Assembly (NCBI GenBank): GCA_039029535.1 | Contig: JBCCFW010000011.1 | Location: forward strand, 1 to 64,000 | Reading direction: 5' to 3' | DNA from: JBCCFW01 sp039029535 | GTDB taxonomy: Bacteria; Acidobacteriota; JBCCFW01 | DNA: 64,000 nucleotides | Part shown: piece after piece, positions 25,919-34,382 of the stretch | Numbering within the stretch: position 1 is the first letter of the stretch | Layout of the letters: each line of letters opens with the position of its first letter | Translations under genes and position numbers: made by a program | Notes under the pieces: model-generated | What the model was told of the DNA's origin: nothing | What the model saw: the letters and a program-made list of their open reading frames with translations, nothing else | Database searches by the model: none

Positions 25919-26685
25919 CGGGTCACCTCCGTCGGCAGCGGCAGGAGCTGGCTGCGGAAACGGCGCAGGACCAGCGGCAGGTCGGTCGGGGCGGGCGCGA
26001 TGGCGGCGACGAGACGGGGCAGGAGCGCGTGGAGCTCGGCCTCGTCGTAGTGCTCGGCCAACTCGGGCCGGAGACTCAGCAAGCGGTCGACGGCGGCGTC
26101 GCGGTCGCGGTCGACGCCCTCGCCGAGGACCTGGCGGATCTCGCTCACGGTGAGGCTGGCGGCCCCCACGCGCAGCGTGCGACCGGGCTCGGCGCTCGGG
26201 GCACGTCGACGATCGACGGCATCGCGGTAGCTCAAGTAAGGCAGCAGCGCCGAGCGCAGCGTGCGCGCGACCGAGTCACGCTCGAGAGCGCTGGGCTCCA
26301 GCGCCTCGAAGGCGGTCATCACCACCCGGTGGAGGCCGGCGGCGGCGTCGTGCGCGCCGATGCGGCCGGCGACGACGTCGCGTCGGAGGATCTCGGCCGT
26401 CTCGTGCAGCGCTTCGGCGAAGTCGGCCTCGGCGTCGAGGGCCAGGCCCTCGGCCTGACGCCGCGCCACGAGCGAGGTCCAGCTCGCGTCGAGGAAGAGG
26501 AAGTCGCGCGGGATGGGCACGACCACCGAGCCGAGGCCGGGGTCGCGGCGATCGCGGTCGGGGGTCTCGGCCCGCTGGCCGGGACGCGCGGAGGCGGTCA
26601 GCGCCGGTGCGGAAAGAAGAAGGGCCAAGACGAACGACGGCAAGGCAAGCCTTCGCCGAACGTCGAATGAGTGACGGGCAAGCAT
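25915..26685 (-). CDS. Exported protein of unknown function
   Basis: The product is 256 residues from ATG 26685, which gives a clean signal peptide (LPSFVLALLLSAPALTASARP). Earlier in-frame starts do not. The mature part is helical and rich in Arg, Ala and Leu, with no recognised motif. It is the first gene of a pair with the TSP3 protein at 22.8-25.9 kb (ATGA overlap), so it may help export or anchor it. The 242-base gap upstream is not coding. Confidence 0.68.
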   Translation of the reverse strand: MLARHSFDVRRRLALPSFVLALLLSAPALTASARPGQRAETPDRDRRDPGLGSVVVPIPRDFLFLDASWTSLVARRQAEGLALDAEADFAEALHETAEILRRDVVAGRIGAHDAAAGLHRVVMTAFEALEPSALERDSVARTLRSALLPYLSYRDAVDRRRAPSAEPGRTLRVGAASLTVSEIRQVLGEGVDRDRDAAVDRLLSLRPELAEHYDEAELHALLPRLVAAIAPAPTDLPLVLRRFRSQLLPLPTEVTR

Positions 26686-26878
26686 GCTGAGCTCCAGCGG
26701 GAGAGGAAGACGAACCTGGGTTGAGCGCTCCTGGCACGGACAATCGTGTCTGAGCCTCACGAGCGCAAGAAACGAGTGCACATCTTTACGAGCAAGCGAA
26801 CGCAAGCCGCTGAAAAGACTCGGCTTTGCGTCGTTCACTCAACTCGCATCAAGGCGGACAGGCCTCCGATCGACGTCG

Positions 26879-26911
26879 CTGGCGAGCCCTCCACGAGGGT
26901 GGGCCCGCCAG
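26879..26911 (-). terminator. Hairpin after the 26.9-28.3 kb gene
   Basis: CTGGCG-A-GCCC pairs with GGGC-C-CGCCAG (11 positions, one G-T on the minus strand), 17 bases beyond the stop, without a T-run. The rest of 26686-26927 contains only the presumed promoter region of the next minus-strand gene. Confidence 0.5.
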
Positions 26912-26927
26912 GCAGGTCGTCGTCGGC

Positions 26928-28289
26928 TCAGGGGCGTCCGAGCTGGCGAAGCTGCGAGGACCGATCACGGGGATCGGGACGCAGCCTGGGGTCGCTCACG
27001 GGAGCACGTGGTCGGTCCCGCCCCGCCGAGAGGTCGGGCGCCTGCACGCGCACCTGACCTCGCGGGAGGTCGGGGATCGCCACGATGGTCGGCGACGGTC
27101 GGCAATCGATGTCGGTCACCGCGCCGCTGCCGGCGAGCTGGACCTCCACCTGATAGACACCGGTGCTCTCGCAGCGGACCTCTTGCCAGGAGTTGTCGTC
27201 GAGCGCGGGGATCTCGGTCTCGCAGAGCAGGTCGCCGGAGAGATCGAGAACCCGCACCAGGCCTCCCTCCTCATCGGCATCGAGGATGCCGACTGAGAAG
27301 AAGTGCCGCGGCTCGTCGTAGCGGACGTCGATGACGCCGCCCTCACGCTCGTCGTCACGGGCGCAGTCGCTACCGAGCTCCTTGACGACGAGCACCATGC
27401 CGCGCGCGACCTCGTTGCCGGTGCCGGTACCGGGCGTGACGAGGTCGTCGTCATCGCAGGTCGGCGCCGAGCTGTCGAAGAGCACGGCCGGTCCCGGGCT
27501 GCCGATGACGGTGATCGGCGCCTGGGGGAACACGGCGTCGGCGGTCGCGTCGGCGTCGTCACCACCCTCGAAGCCGAGGCTGTCGCAAGCGGGATCGCAA
27601 GACAGGCCGGGGGCCGCCCAGGTGATCCGCACCGGCAGGCCCGGACGCAGGTCGAGGCTGAGGTGATGACCGTCGGCCGAGGTGGCCTTCCAGGTCCTCA
27701 GACCCGTGAAGGACACGAATTCCATGATGATCTCGTGGTCCCGCGTGAGGCCGGAGAACATCGCCCCGTCCGAGCTCCAGTCCGGGTACTGCTGCTGCAT
27801 GAGGTGCGAGGCATGCGGCCCCGCGCCCACCGGCGAGTAGGTGTCGGAGAAGCCCGGGTCGTCGACCACCGAGCGACGGATCGGCGGGTCGGCGTTCATC
27901 CGCCACACGGTCCAGCCGCCGTCGGGGTTGTCGGGACGGTCGTGCAGCACGACGACCGAGATGTCCCCGTCGGCGTGCTCGACCATGAAGAGCTGCGACT
28001 GGTCGACGACCATGAGCGGCGCTTCGGGCGCGGAGGGGCCGTGGTACCAGGGCTCGGGGAGGTCCTGATAGCCGTAGTAGAGCTCGGGCGTGCGACCCGT
28101 TTCGTGGGCCTCGATGCAGCCGAGCAAGTTGTAGCTGCCGTCACCCGATGGGTCGGCCTGCTCGACCCACCAGCGCCCGCCCGCCGTGGCGGACGAGACC
28201 GAGACGAGGACGAGCGTGGTGCTGAGGAGTGCGTGGGTCCAGCGAACCGAGCTCCACACGGGAGCGGCCATCAAGGCTCGTGCTTTCAC
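26928..28289 (-). CDS. Secreted protein with conserved GSGA-type C-terminal domain (paralogue A)
   Basis: The protein has 453 residues. GTG 28289 overlaps the upstream stop (GTGA), and the signal peptide ends VSVSSATAGG. The N-terminal half (RWWVEQADPSGDGSYNLLGCIEA) matches the start of the upstream paralogue. From about 225 on (CDPACDSLGFEGG...PAVLFDSSAPTC...GMVLVVKELGSDC...LAGSGAVTDIDC) it shares a cysteine-containing domain with both neighbours. A basic, low-complexity tail ends the protein. Function is unknown. It is probably extracellular. Confidence 0.75.
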   Translation of the reverse strand: MKARALMAAPVWSSVRWTHALLSTTLVLVSVSSATAGGRWWVEQADPSGDGSYNLLGCIEAHETGRTPELYYGYQDLPEPWYHGPSAPEAPLMVVDQSQLFMVEHADGDISVVVLHDRPDNPDGGWTVWRMNADPPIRRSVVDDPGFSDTYSPVGAGPHASHLMQQQYPDWSSDGAMFSGLTRDHEIIMEFVSFTGLRTWKATSADGHHLSLDLRPGLPVRITWAAPGLSCDPACDSLGFEGGDDADATADAVFPQAPITVIGSPGPAVLFDSSAPTCDDDDLVTPGTGTGNEVARGMVLVVKELGSDCARDDEREGGVIDVRYDEPRHFFSVGILDADEEGGLVRVLDLSGDLLCETEIPALDDNSWQEVRCESTGVYQVEVQLAGSGAVTDIDCRPSPTIVAIPDLPRGQVRVQAPDLSAGRDRPRAPVSDPRLRPDPRDRSSQLRQLGRP

Positions 28290-29632
28290 GGTTCGCCGAG
28301 GAAGCGGAAGAGGGTGTCCGGATCGAAATCGGCGCCGGGCCCGAGCGGACTGCCTGGGCCGGCGTGATCGGGCCGACCGGCGTGATCGGGTTGGCCGCGC
28401 TGACCCACGCCAGCACTCGGGAGGTTGCCTTGCCCCGGACCAGCAGCCGGCGCGAAGCTCGGCAGGGCTCGACAGGCCACGTCGGTCAGGGCGCCGCTAC
28501 CGGCGAAACGCACCTCGAGCGAGCGCACGCCGATCGCCTCACAGGGCACCAACTGCCAGGAGTTGTCGTCGAGGGCCGGAATCTCGGTCTCGCAGAGTAG
28601 GTCGCCCGCCGCGTCGTAAGCCGCAACCGAGCCACCCTCTTCGTCCGCATCGAGAATGCCGACGGAGATGAGCTGATGGGCGTCATCCCAGCGCAGCTCG
28701 ATGACGCCACCTTCGCGCTCGTCGTCACGCAGGCAATCGCTGCCGAGCTCCTGAACGATGATCGCCGACCGGCGGCACTCGGTGTTGCCGGTGCCGAAGC
28801 CAGGAGTGACGAGGTCGTCGTCTTCACAGGTGGGGCTCGAGGTGTCGAAGAGCACGGCCGGTCCCGGGCTGCCGGTAACGGTGAGGGTCGGCACCTGCGG
28901 GAACCAGACGTCGGAGAGACCACCCTCGTCGAGACCATGCTCGAAGCCGAGCGCGTCGCAGGCGGGATCGCAGCTACTGCCGGTCACGGTTCGGGTCAGG
29001 CGGACGCTGCGGAAGCCCTCGAGCTCCAGGGGCACGTGGCTGCCGTCGACGGAGGCCACGCGCCAGTCGGAGAGCCCGTCCACGACCAGGAACATGACCT
29101 CGACGGACTGCGGATCGCCGCAGCCGGTCTCCAGCTCCATGATCGTGCCGTCGGCGCTCCAGTCGCCCCAGACGTTCTGCAGGACGTGCGAGGTCGACGA
29201 GACGCCGGCCTCGGGCGAGTAAGTGTCGGAGGTCGCGCCGTCGGGGTCGTCCCCGAGGATCCGGGTCAGCGGGCGGTTGGACGTGATCCGTGCGGTGAAG
29301 GAACCACCGTCGGCATCGCCGGGTGCGTCGTGGAGTCCGATGAGGTGGACCTGGCCGTCGGGTCCGTCGACGAAGAAGAGCTGCGTCGACTCCGGCTGCA
29401 TCTGGGGAGCGTCAGCGGGACCGTGGTACCAGGGCTCCGGGAAGAGCGGACCCCAGTCGTAGAACTCCTCAATGGGCAGGTCGGTGGTCACCGCCTCCAC
29501 GCAGCCGAGCACCTCGTAAGGCGATCCGGGCTGGGAGGGATCTTGCTGCTCGACGAGCCAACGGCTGCCGGCTTGCACGTTCGAGACGATGAGGATGGGC
29601 AAGAAGAGGACAATCGAACGAAGCGAGAACAA
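28286..29632 (-). CDS. Secreted protein with conserved GSGA-type C-terminal domain (paralogue B)
   Basis: From TTG 29632 the product is 448 residues, almost the length of its downstream paralogue, and begins with a proper signal peptide (SIVLFLPILIVSNVQA). The frame is open back to GTG 29776 but that adds about 48 hydrophilic residues before the signal. Architecture matches paralogue A: RWLVEQQDPSQPGSPYEVLGC, then CDPACDALGFEHG, PAVLFDTSSPTCEDDDL, ALDDNSWQ and FAGSGALTDVAC. The C-terminal tail is Gly/Pro-rich (GQGNLPSAGVGQRGQPDHAG). The pair looks like a tandem duplication. Confidence 0.75.
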   Translation of the reverse strand: MFSLRSIVLFLPILIVSNVQAGSRWLVEQQDPSQPGSPYEVLGCVEAVTTDLPIEEFYDWGPLFPEPWYHGPADAPQMQPESTQLFFVDGPDGQVHLIGLHDAPGDADGGSFTARITSNRPLTRILGDDPDGATSDTYSPEAGVSSTSHVLQNVWGDWSADGTIMELETGCGDPQSVEVMFLVVDGLSDWRVASVDGSHVPLELEGFRSVRLTRTVTGSSCDPACDALGFEHGLDEGGLSDVWFPQVPTLTVTGSPGPAVLFDTSSPTCEDDDLVTPGFGTGNTECRRSAIIVQELGSDCLRDDEREGGVIELRWDDAHQLISVGILDADEEGGSVAAYDAAGDLLCETEIPALDDNSWQLVPCEAIGVRSLEVRFAGSGALTDVACRALPSFAPAAGPGQGNLPSAGVGQRGQPDHAGRPDHAGPGSPLGPGADFDPDTLFRFLGEP

Positions 29633-29777
29633 GGCGGGACCCCCACGGAGCGGACAGGCAGCATGATGACGATGGTCTTGCTCCGCAGTGTAGGTCCACT
29701 TTTCTAAGAAGCCCAGCTCGGTCGGTACACGAACCGGACGCGTGTCCGAATTCGGCTCGAACATTACGCGTGCCACC

Positions 29778-30359
29778 TCAATCGCGGTGAACCTTGAGGA
29801 GGTTCTCGGCGAGTTGCCGGCCGAGCCCCTCGACTCGCTCGCGCTGGGTGTCGTCGACGAGCCGCCCCTCCGCGTCGAACGCCTTCATGGCCTGCCGAAC
29901 GGTGATCTGATCCGGCAGGACGGTCACGCCGAGGTTTCCGAGGAGCATGCGCAAGGGCACCAGCCCCCGAAGACCTCCGAGCGCTCCGGGCGAGGCCGCC
30001 ATGACCGCCGCGGTCTTGCCCTTGAGGGCGACCAGGGGCGGTTCGCCCTCCGGTGAGCGCGAGATCCAGTCGACCAAGTTCTTGAACAAGGCGGTGTAGG
30101 AGCTGTTGTGCTCGGGTGAGGCGATGAGCAGGCCTTGGTGCTCGATGAAGAGCTGCTGGAGACGAGCGGCGTCCTCCGGCATCCCGCTCTCGGCCTCGAG
30201 GTCACCGTCATAAAGAGGAAGGGAGAACTCGCTCCAGTCGAGGACCGTGCAGGAGACGCCGGCGGCCTCCACGCCGCGGGCGGCGTTGGTCACGAGCCGG
30301 GTGTTGAGGGACTCGCGACGCGAGCTACCGGAGAGGGCCAGGACACGGGGTGCGCTCAT
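29778..30359 (-). CDS. NADPH-dependent FMN reductase family protein
   Basis: The product is 193 residues from ATG 30359. It has a flavodoxin-like fold: ALSGSSRRESLNTRLV phosphate-binding loop at the N-terminus, and the family's SPEHNSSYTALFKNLVDW and SPGALGGLRG phrases. Enzymes of this family (SsuE/chromate/quinone reductases) transfer electrons from NAD(P)H through FMN. It is divergent from the NrtR-like regulator and could share its operator. Confidence 0.87.
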   Translation of the reverse strand: MSAPRVLALSGSSRRESLNTRLVTNAARGVEAAGVSCTVLDWSEFSLPLYDGDLEAESGMPEDAARLQQLFIEHQGLLIASPEHNSSYTALFKNLVDWISRSPEGEPPLVALKGKTAAVMAASPGALGGLRGLVPLRMLLGNLGVTVLPDQITVRQAMKAFDAEGRLVDDTQRERVEGLGRQLAENLLKVHRD

Positions 30360-30443
30360 CTTCTTCTTTCTCGGAAGTTCGGCTGGGGGGAAGAACGAAG
30401 AGCCTAGCAGCGTGCTCGGGAGCACCCGTCACGTGACGCCGAC

Positions 30444-30490
30444 TTGACTTAGATGCATCATGCATTTATCTTCCTTGCATCGAAGGGAGG
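30444..30490 (+). promoter_or_regulatory. Sigma-70 promoter with palindromic operator and Shine-Dalgarno for the NrtR-like gene
   Basis: TTGACT (30444-30449), 17-base spacer, TATCTT (30467-30472). The perfect palindrome ATGCAT-C-ATGCAT (30453-30465) fills the spacer, as expected for an autorepressor site. AAGGGAGG at 30483-30490 precedes GTG 30494. Confidence 0.6.
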
Positions 30491-30493
30491 ACC

Positions 30494-31255
30494 GTGAGCC
30501 ACGGTGACAAGCAGCCGAAGAGAAGTCGGGAGGAGCGAGACTTCCTCGCCGCCTACGACGCTTCGGCCTTCCCTCACCCCTCCGTGGCCGTCGACGTGGC
30601 GCTCATCACGGTGGAGGACGCCGAGCTCCGCGTGCTGCTCATCCAGCGCGACGAGCACCCGGACCTGGGCCGCTGGAGTCTCCCCGGAGGCTTCATCCAG
30701 CTCGACGAGGCGCTCGACGCGGCAGCGGCGCGGGTGCTCGCTCGCGACGCGGGCGTCACCGACGTCTGGCTCGAGCAGCTCTACACCTTCGGCGAGCCGG
30801 ACCGCGATCCCCGCACGCGGGTCATCACGGTCGCCCACCACGCCCTCGTCCCGGCTGCCACGTTGCGGCGCGGGACGGAGGAACGTTCGGACCGACGGCT
30901 CGCCCGCATCGTCGTGCCCTGGAAGGGCGACCGCGGCGAACCCGTCCGCGCGATCGACGAGGACGATGTCGAGCTCCCACTCGCCTTCGATCACGCCGCG
31001 ATCCTCGGGACGGTCGTCCAGCGGCTGCGCGGCAAGCTGGACTACGCGGCGCTGGGCTTCGAGCTCCTGCCCAAGCGCTTCACCCTGCGAGAGCTCCAAG
31101 AAGTTCACGAGGCGGTCCTCGGTCGCCGCCTCAACAAGGATTCCTTCCGGCGTCGGATCTTGGCGTCGGGTCTCGTCACGGCCACCGGTCAGAAGGAAGC
31201 GGACGTCGTTCATCGTCCGGCCGAGCTGTTCCGCTTCGTTCGCCGGCGTCGTTGA
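30494..31255 (+). CDS. NrtR-like transcriptional regulator (Nudix domain plus winged helix)
   Basis: The protein has 253 residues from GTG 30494. Residues about 30-160 are a Nudix domain (ALITVEDAELRVLLIQRDEHPDLGRWSLPGGF). The Nudix box (65-88) reads RVLARD where REUxEE is needed, so hydrolysis is lost and the domain is probably an ADP-ribose or NAD-metabolite sensor, as in NrtR repressors. The C-terminal ~90 residues are the winged helix (FTLRELQEVHEAVLGRRLNKDSFRRRI). It leads a unit with an SPFH protein and an NAD-kinase-like protein, which supports a role in NAD homeostasis. Confidence 0.85.
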   Translation: MSHGDKQPKRSREERDFLAAYDASAFPHPSVAVDVALITVEDAELRVLLIQRDEHPDLGRWSLPGGFIQLDEALDAAAARVLARDAGVTDVWLEQLYTFGEPDRDPRTRVITVAHHALVPAATLRRGTEERSDRRLARIVVPWKGDRGEPVRAIDEDDVELPLAFDHAAILGTVVQRLRGKLDYAALGFELLPKRFTLRELQEVHEAVLGRRLNKDSFRRRILASGLVTATGQKEADVVHRPAELFRFVRRRR

Positions 31256-31270
31256 CCGCGAGGTGCCTCC

Positions 31271-32302
31271 ATGGCTCGCATCACCGCCTTCCCCGGTCTT
31301 CATCATCTTCAGTCGGCACCGACCAGCCACGTGCTCTGCCATCGCAAGGGACGACTGGTTCGAACCGGCCGCGGCCTGAGCTTCTGGTTCCGGCCGCTCG
31401 TCACCAGCCTCGCCGAGGTCCCCTGCGACGATCGCGACGAGCACTTCCTGTTTCACGAGCGTTCGAGCGACTTCCAGGACGTCACCGTGCAGGGCGTGGT
31501 CACCTACCGCATCGCCGATCCCGAAGCCGCTGCCTCTCGCATCGACTTCCGGATCGATCCTCGCCACGGTCAGTGGACCGAGCAGCCCTTCGAGCAGCTC
31601 ACCGCCCTGTTCACCAACGCCGCGCAGCAGCATGCGAAGGCCGGCGTGGCCGGTGCCACCGTGCGTGAGCTCGTCACCGACGGTGCGGAGGTCCTGCGCG
31701 AGAGCATCACCGCCGGTCTCGCCGCCGACACGAGCCTGAGCTCACTCGGTCTCGAGATCGTCTCGGTGCGCGTGGCGTCGGTGAGCCCCTCGTCGGAGCT
31801 CGAGCGGGCCCTGCAGGCTCCGACGGCCGAGGCCCTGCAGCAGGAGGCCGACGAGGCGGTGTTCCAAAGGCGAGCCCTGGCCGTCGAGAAGGAGCGCGCC
31901 ATCGCCGAGAACGAGCTGCAGAACCGCATCGAGCTCGCTCGTCGTGAGGAGCAGCTCATCGCCCAGGAGGGACGCAACGGCCGTGACCGCGCCAACGAGG
32001 CCGCGGCGGCCGAGCGCATCGAGGTGGAAGCGAAGGCCGAGCGTCGACGCTTGCTCTCGGCCTCGGAAGCCGACGCGCTGCGCACGGTCGAGGGCGCCAA
32101 GGTCGAGGCGGAACGCGAGCGGATGGACATCCACCGCGAGCTGCCCTCCCACGTGCTCATGGGTCTCGCCTTGAAGGAGCTGGCCGGCAAGCTCCAGCGC
32201 ATCGACCACCTGAACGTGTCGCCCGACATGCTCGGCCCGGCGCTCGCCAACCTGGCGATGGCGGGCACCAAGCACCTCCAAGGAGGACCGGAGGGGAAAT
32301 GA
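31271..32302 (+). CDS. SPFH/Band 7 domain protein
   Basis: The protein has 343 residues from ATG 31271, 15 bases after the regulator gene. Residues about 60-190 are an SPFH/Band 7 domain (DVTVQGVVTYRIADPEAAA, LSSLGLEIVSVRVASVSPSSELERAL). About 190-280 is a charged, Glu/Arg/Ala-rich coiled coil (AVEKERAIAENELQNRIELARREEQ type). Unlike stomatins it has no N-terminal membrane segment. It overlaps the next gene by ATGA. Such proteins scaffold membrane or cytoplasmic assemblies. The link to NAD metabolism is contextual. Confidence 0.85.
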   Translation: MARITAFPGLHHLQSAPTSHVLCHRKGRLVRTGRGLSFWFRPLVTSLAEVPCDDRDEHFLFHERSSDFQDVTVQGVVTYRIADPEAAASRIDFRIDPRHGQWTEQPFEQLTALFTNAAQQHAKAGVAGATVRELVTDGAEVLRESITAGLAADTSLSSLGLEIVSVRVASVSPSSELERALQAPTAEALQQEADEAVFQRRALAVEKERAIAENELQNRIELARREEQLIAQEGRNGRDRANEAAAAERIEVEAKAERRRLLSASEADALRTVEGAKVEAERERMDIHRELPSHVLMGLALKELAGKLQRIDHLNVSPDMLGPALANLAMAGTKHLQGGPEGK

Positions 32303-33240
32303 GCACGGCGACGGTGACGTCGAGCGAGCGTGGCACCAGCCTGCCGCCGCGGGTCGTCGTCGTCACGCGACCAACCGACTACGAATGGTTGCTGCATCGT
32401 CACGGCACGCCGCAGCAGGCTCGCTTCTTCCTCGAGCAGCGTGGCGACGACACGTTGGAGAGCCTGCGTGATCGTCACGAGAGCTTCCGAGCGATCGTCG
32501 GTCGGGTGCTGACGGCGGCGCCGCCGCAGTGGCGTCGCGCCCGGGTCGGTCGTGACGACCTCGACCGCTTTCTCTTCGAGCCCGGCGACCTCGTCGTCGT
32601 GGTCGGACGCGACGGGCTCGTCGCCAACACCGCGAAGTACCTGAGTGGTCAGCCGGTCATCGGGATCGATCCGGAGCCCGAGCTCAACGAGGGCGTGCTC
32701 GTTCCGCACGCGCCGTCGGCGGCGTCCGAGCTCCTGGCCCTGACCGCCGAGGAGCGTGTCGAGGTGGAGGAGCGGTCCATGGTCGTCGCGCGACTCGACG
32801 ACGGTCAGGAGCTCGTCGCGCTCAACGAGATCTTCGTCGGCCACGTCTCGCACCAGTCGGCGCGCTACGAGATCGCGTGTCGGGGTGCCGAGGAGAGTCA
32901 GTCGTCGTCGGGGGTCATCGTGGCGACGGGGACCGGTAGCTCGGGCTGGGCGCGGTCGATCGCGACCTCACGTCGCACGCGAGTCCGCCTGCCTCGGCCC
33001 ACCGACCGACGACTCGTCTTTTTCGTCCGTGAGGCTTGGCCGAGTCGGGCGACGGGTGCCGAGCTGGTCGAGGGCAAGCTCGGTCGACGGGACGAGCTCG
33101 TCCTCCGGTCGCGGATGGATCACGGCGGTGTGATCTTCGGCGACGGGATCGAATCCGACCGCCTGCGCTTCGGCTGGGGTCGACGGCTCACGGTGGGGCT
33201 GGCGCGTCAGCGACTGCGGCTCGTGCGCTCTGCCGCCTGA
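32299..33240 (+). CDS. ATP-NAD kinase-like protein
   Basis: The protein has 313 residues and is translationally coupled to the SPFH gene. It keeps the NAD kinase order: GRDGL near 103 in place of GGDGT, VIGIDPEPELNEG, ALNEIFVGH in place of the NE substrate motif, and SSSGVIVATGTGSSGW in place of the SDGxxxxTPTGSTAY loop. The altered GGDGT motif makes NADP synthesis likely but not certain. Its position with an NrtR-like regulator is consistent with control of the NAD(P) pool. Confidence 0.8.
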   Translation: MSTATVTSSERGTSLPPRVVVVTRPTDYEWLLHRHGTPQQARFFLEQRGDDTLESLRDRHESFRAIVGRVLTAAPPQWRRARVGRDDLDRFLFEPGDLVVVVGRDGLVANTAKYLSGQPVIGIDPEPELNEGVLVPHAPSAASELLALTAEERVEVEERSMVVARLDDGQELVALNEIFVGHVSHQSARYEIACRGAEESQSSSGVIVATGTGSSGWARSIATSRRTRVRLPRPTDRRLVFFVREAWPSRATGAELVEGKLGRRDELVLRSRMDHGGVIFGDGIESDRLRFGWGRRLTVGLARQRLRLVRSAA

Positions 33241-33251
33241 GGATCGATCCG

Positions 33252-33524
33252 TCAGGCCGTTCCGAAGCGCTTGCGCGAGCGCTCGCGCGCCTTGGCGGCT
33301 TCGACCTCGCGATCCTTCGGCTCCGCGCTGGTCACCAAGGATCCGAGGAGCTCATGCACGGTAGTGGTCACCTCGGTGACGGCCTGATCGAAGACGTCCT
33401 GATTCGCCTGCGAAGGCTTGGTGAAGCCGGAGACCTTGCGGACGAACTGGAGCGCGGCGGCGTGGATCTCGTCGTCGGTGCTCGGCGGCTCGAAGTTGAA
33501 CAGCGTCCGGATGTTGCGGCACAT
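33252..33524 (-). CDS. DUF2277 family protein
   Basis: The product is 90 residues and begins MCRNIRTLFNFEPP, the hallmark of DUF2277. AAALQFVRKVSGFTKPS and a C-terminal EVEAAKARERSRKRFG follow. Full length for the family. Function is unknown. Same strand as the TfoX-like gene, 13 bases downstream of its stop. Confidence 0.88.
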   Translation of the reverse strand: MCRNIRTLFNFEPPSTDDEIHAAALQFVRKVSGFTKPSQANQDVFDQAVTEVTTTVHELLGSLVTSAEPKDREVEAAKARERSRKRFGTA

Positions 33525-33537
33525 GAGCAGTCTCCTC

Positions 33538-33867
33538 CTACTTGGGTGGTAGCGACGACGCGAAGGACTCGCAGAGGGTCACCCACGACTTCAGCTGAGC
33601 TGACTTGGCAAAGCCCTTCGGTTCGACCTCGACGAAGCCCTTCATGGGGCGACCCGTGAACTGCATCTCCCGAGCCCCAGCCTTCTTCAGCGCCGTCTGG
33701 TACTGATCCGGACCGACCCGTGCCATGAGCAGGTCCTGATGGACTCCGATGCACATGTTCCCGGAGACCATGAACGCGACGCCTCCGAACATCTTGCGCT
33801 CGCTGACGTCGGTGCGGTGAGCCAGGGCCTTCTTCAGACGCTCGTAGTTCTTCTCTTCGTAGGCCAT
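33538..33867 (-). CDS. TfoX N-terminal domain protein
   Basis: The product is 109 residues from ATG 33867 (MAYEEKNYERLKKAL). The stretch RKMFGGVAFMVSGNMCIGVHQDLLMARVG is the conserved core of the TfoX N-terminal domain, and GRPMKGFVEVEP follows. Stand-alone proteins of this kind are common and not shown to act in competence. It is two bases from the SRPBCC gene. Confidence 0.87.
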   Translation of the reverse strand: MAYEEKNYERLKKALAHRTDVSERKMFGGVAFMVSGNMCIGVHQDLLMARVGPDQYQTALKKAGAREMQFTGRPMKGFVEVEPKGFAKSAQLKSWVTLCESFASSLPPK

Positions 33868-33869
33868 GA

Positions 33870-34325
33870 TCAGGCCTCCACGTGCTCGCGGATGGCGGCC
33901 AGCGTGTTCTTCCAACCCTCGACGCAAGCGGCGAAGCGATCGTCGGCCTCACCCTCTGGTGGGAAGCCGGCCTGCACGAGACGCAAGCGCGTGCCGCTGC
34001 CCTGTTCTTCGAGGAGGAACTCGGTGGTGATGTCGGCTTCCAAGGGCTCGGCATCGGGGGGCTCATCCTTGGAGTGATGGCTGGCGTCGGTGATGAAGAG
34101 ACGACGCTCGGGCTCGAAGCCTCGGAGGATCCCGGCGAAGGTGTAGTCGGGCCGGTCCGCGTCGTCACCCCAGGAGACCGCCCAGGCTCCACCGAGTCGC
34201 GGCACGACGATGACCCGCGACGCCGACCACCAGGCCTGGATCGAGCTGGGTCGCAGGAGCGCGGCAAAGACGACGTCGGGAGAGGCAGCGACGTCCACGT
34301 GATCGTCGATGGTGCGAGCAGTCAT
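33870..34325 (-). CDS. SRPBCC/AHSA1-like domain protein
   Basis: The product is 151 residues with a START-like ligand-binding fold: VDVAASPDVVFAALLRPSSIQAWW at the start, VVPRLGGAWAVSWG, and a C-terminal helix (FAACVEGWKNTLAAIREHV). It is the first gene of a minus-strand trio with TfoX-like and DUF2277 proteins. Ligand is unknown. Confidence 0.87.
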   Translation of the reverse strand: MTARTIDDHVDVAASPDVVFAALLRPSSIQAWWSASRVIVVPRLGGAWAVSWGDDADRPDYTFAGILRGFEPERRLFITDASHHSKDEPPDAEPLEADITTEFLLEEQGSGTRLRLVQAGFPPEGEADDRFAACVEGWKNTLAAIREHVEA

Positions 34326-34382
34326 GGCGGGATTCTCTCATCGAGAGCAGAGCTTCGGTAAGCTGGTGGTCTGGAGGGTCCC

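Noticed and set aside
26732..26748. TGGCAC resembling a -24 sigma-54 element
   Set aside because: No TTGC at the required spacing; the sequence after it reads GGACAATCG.
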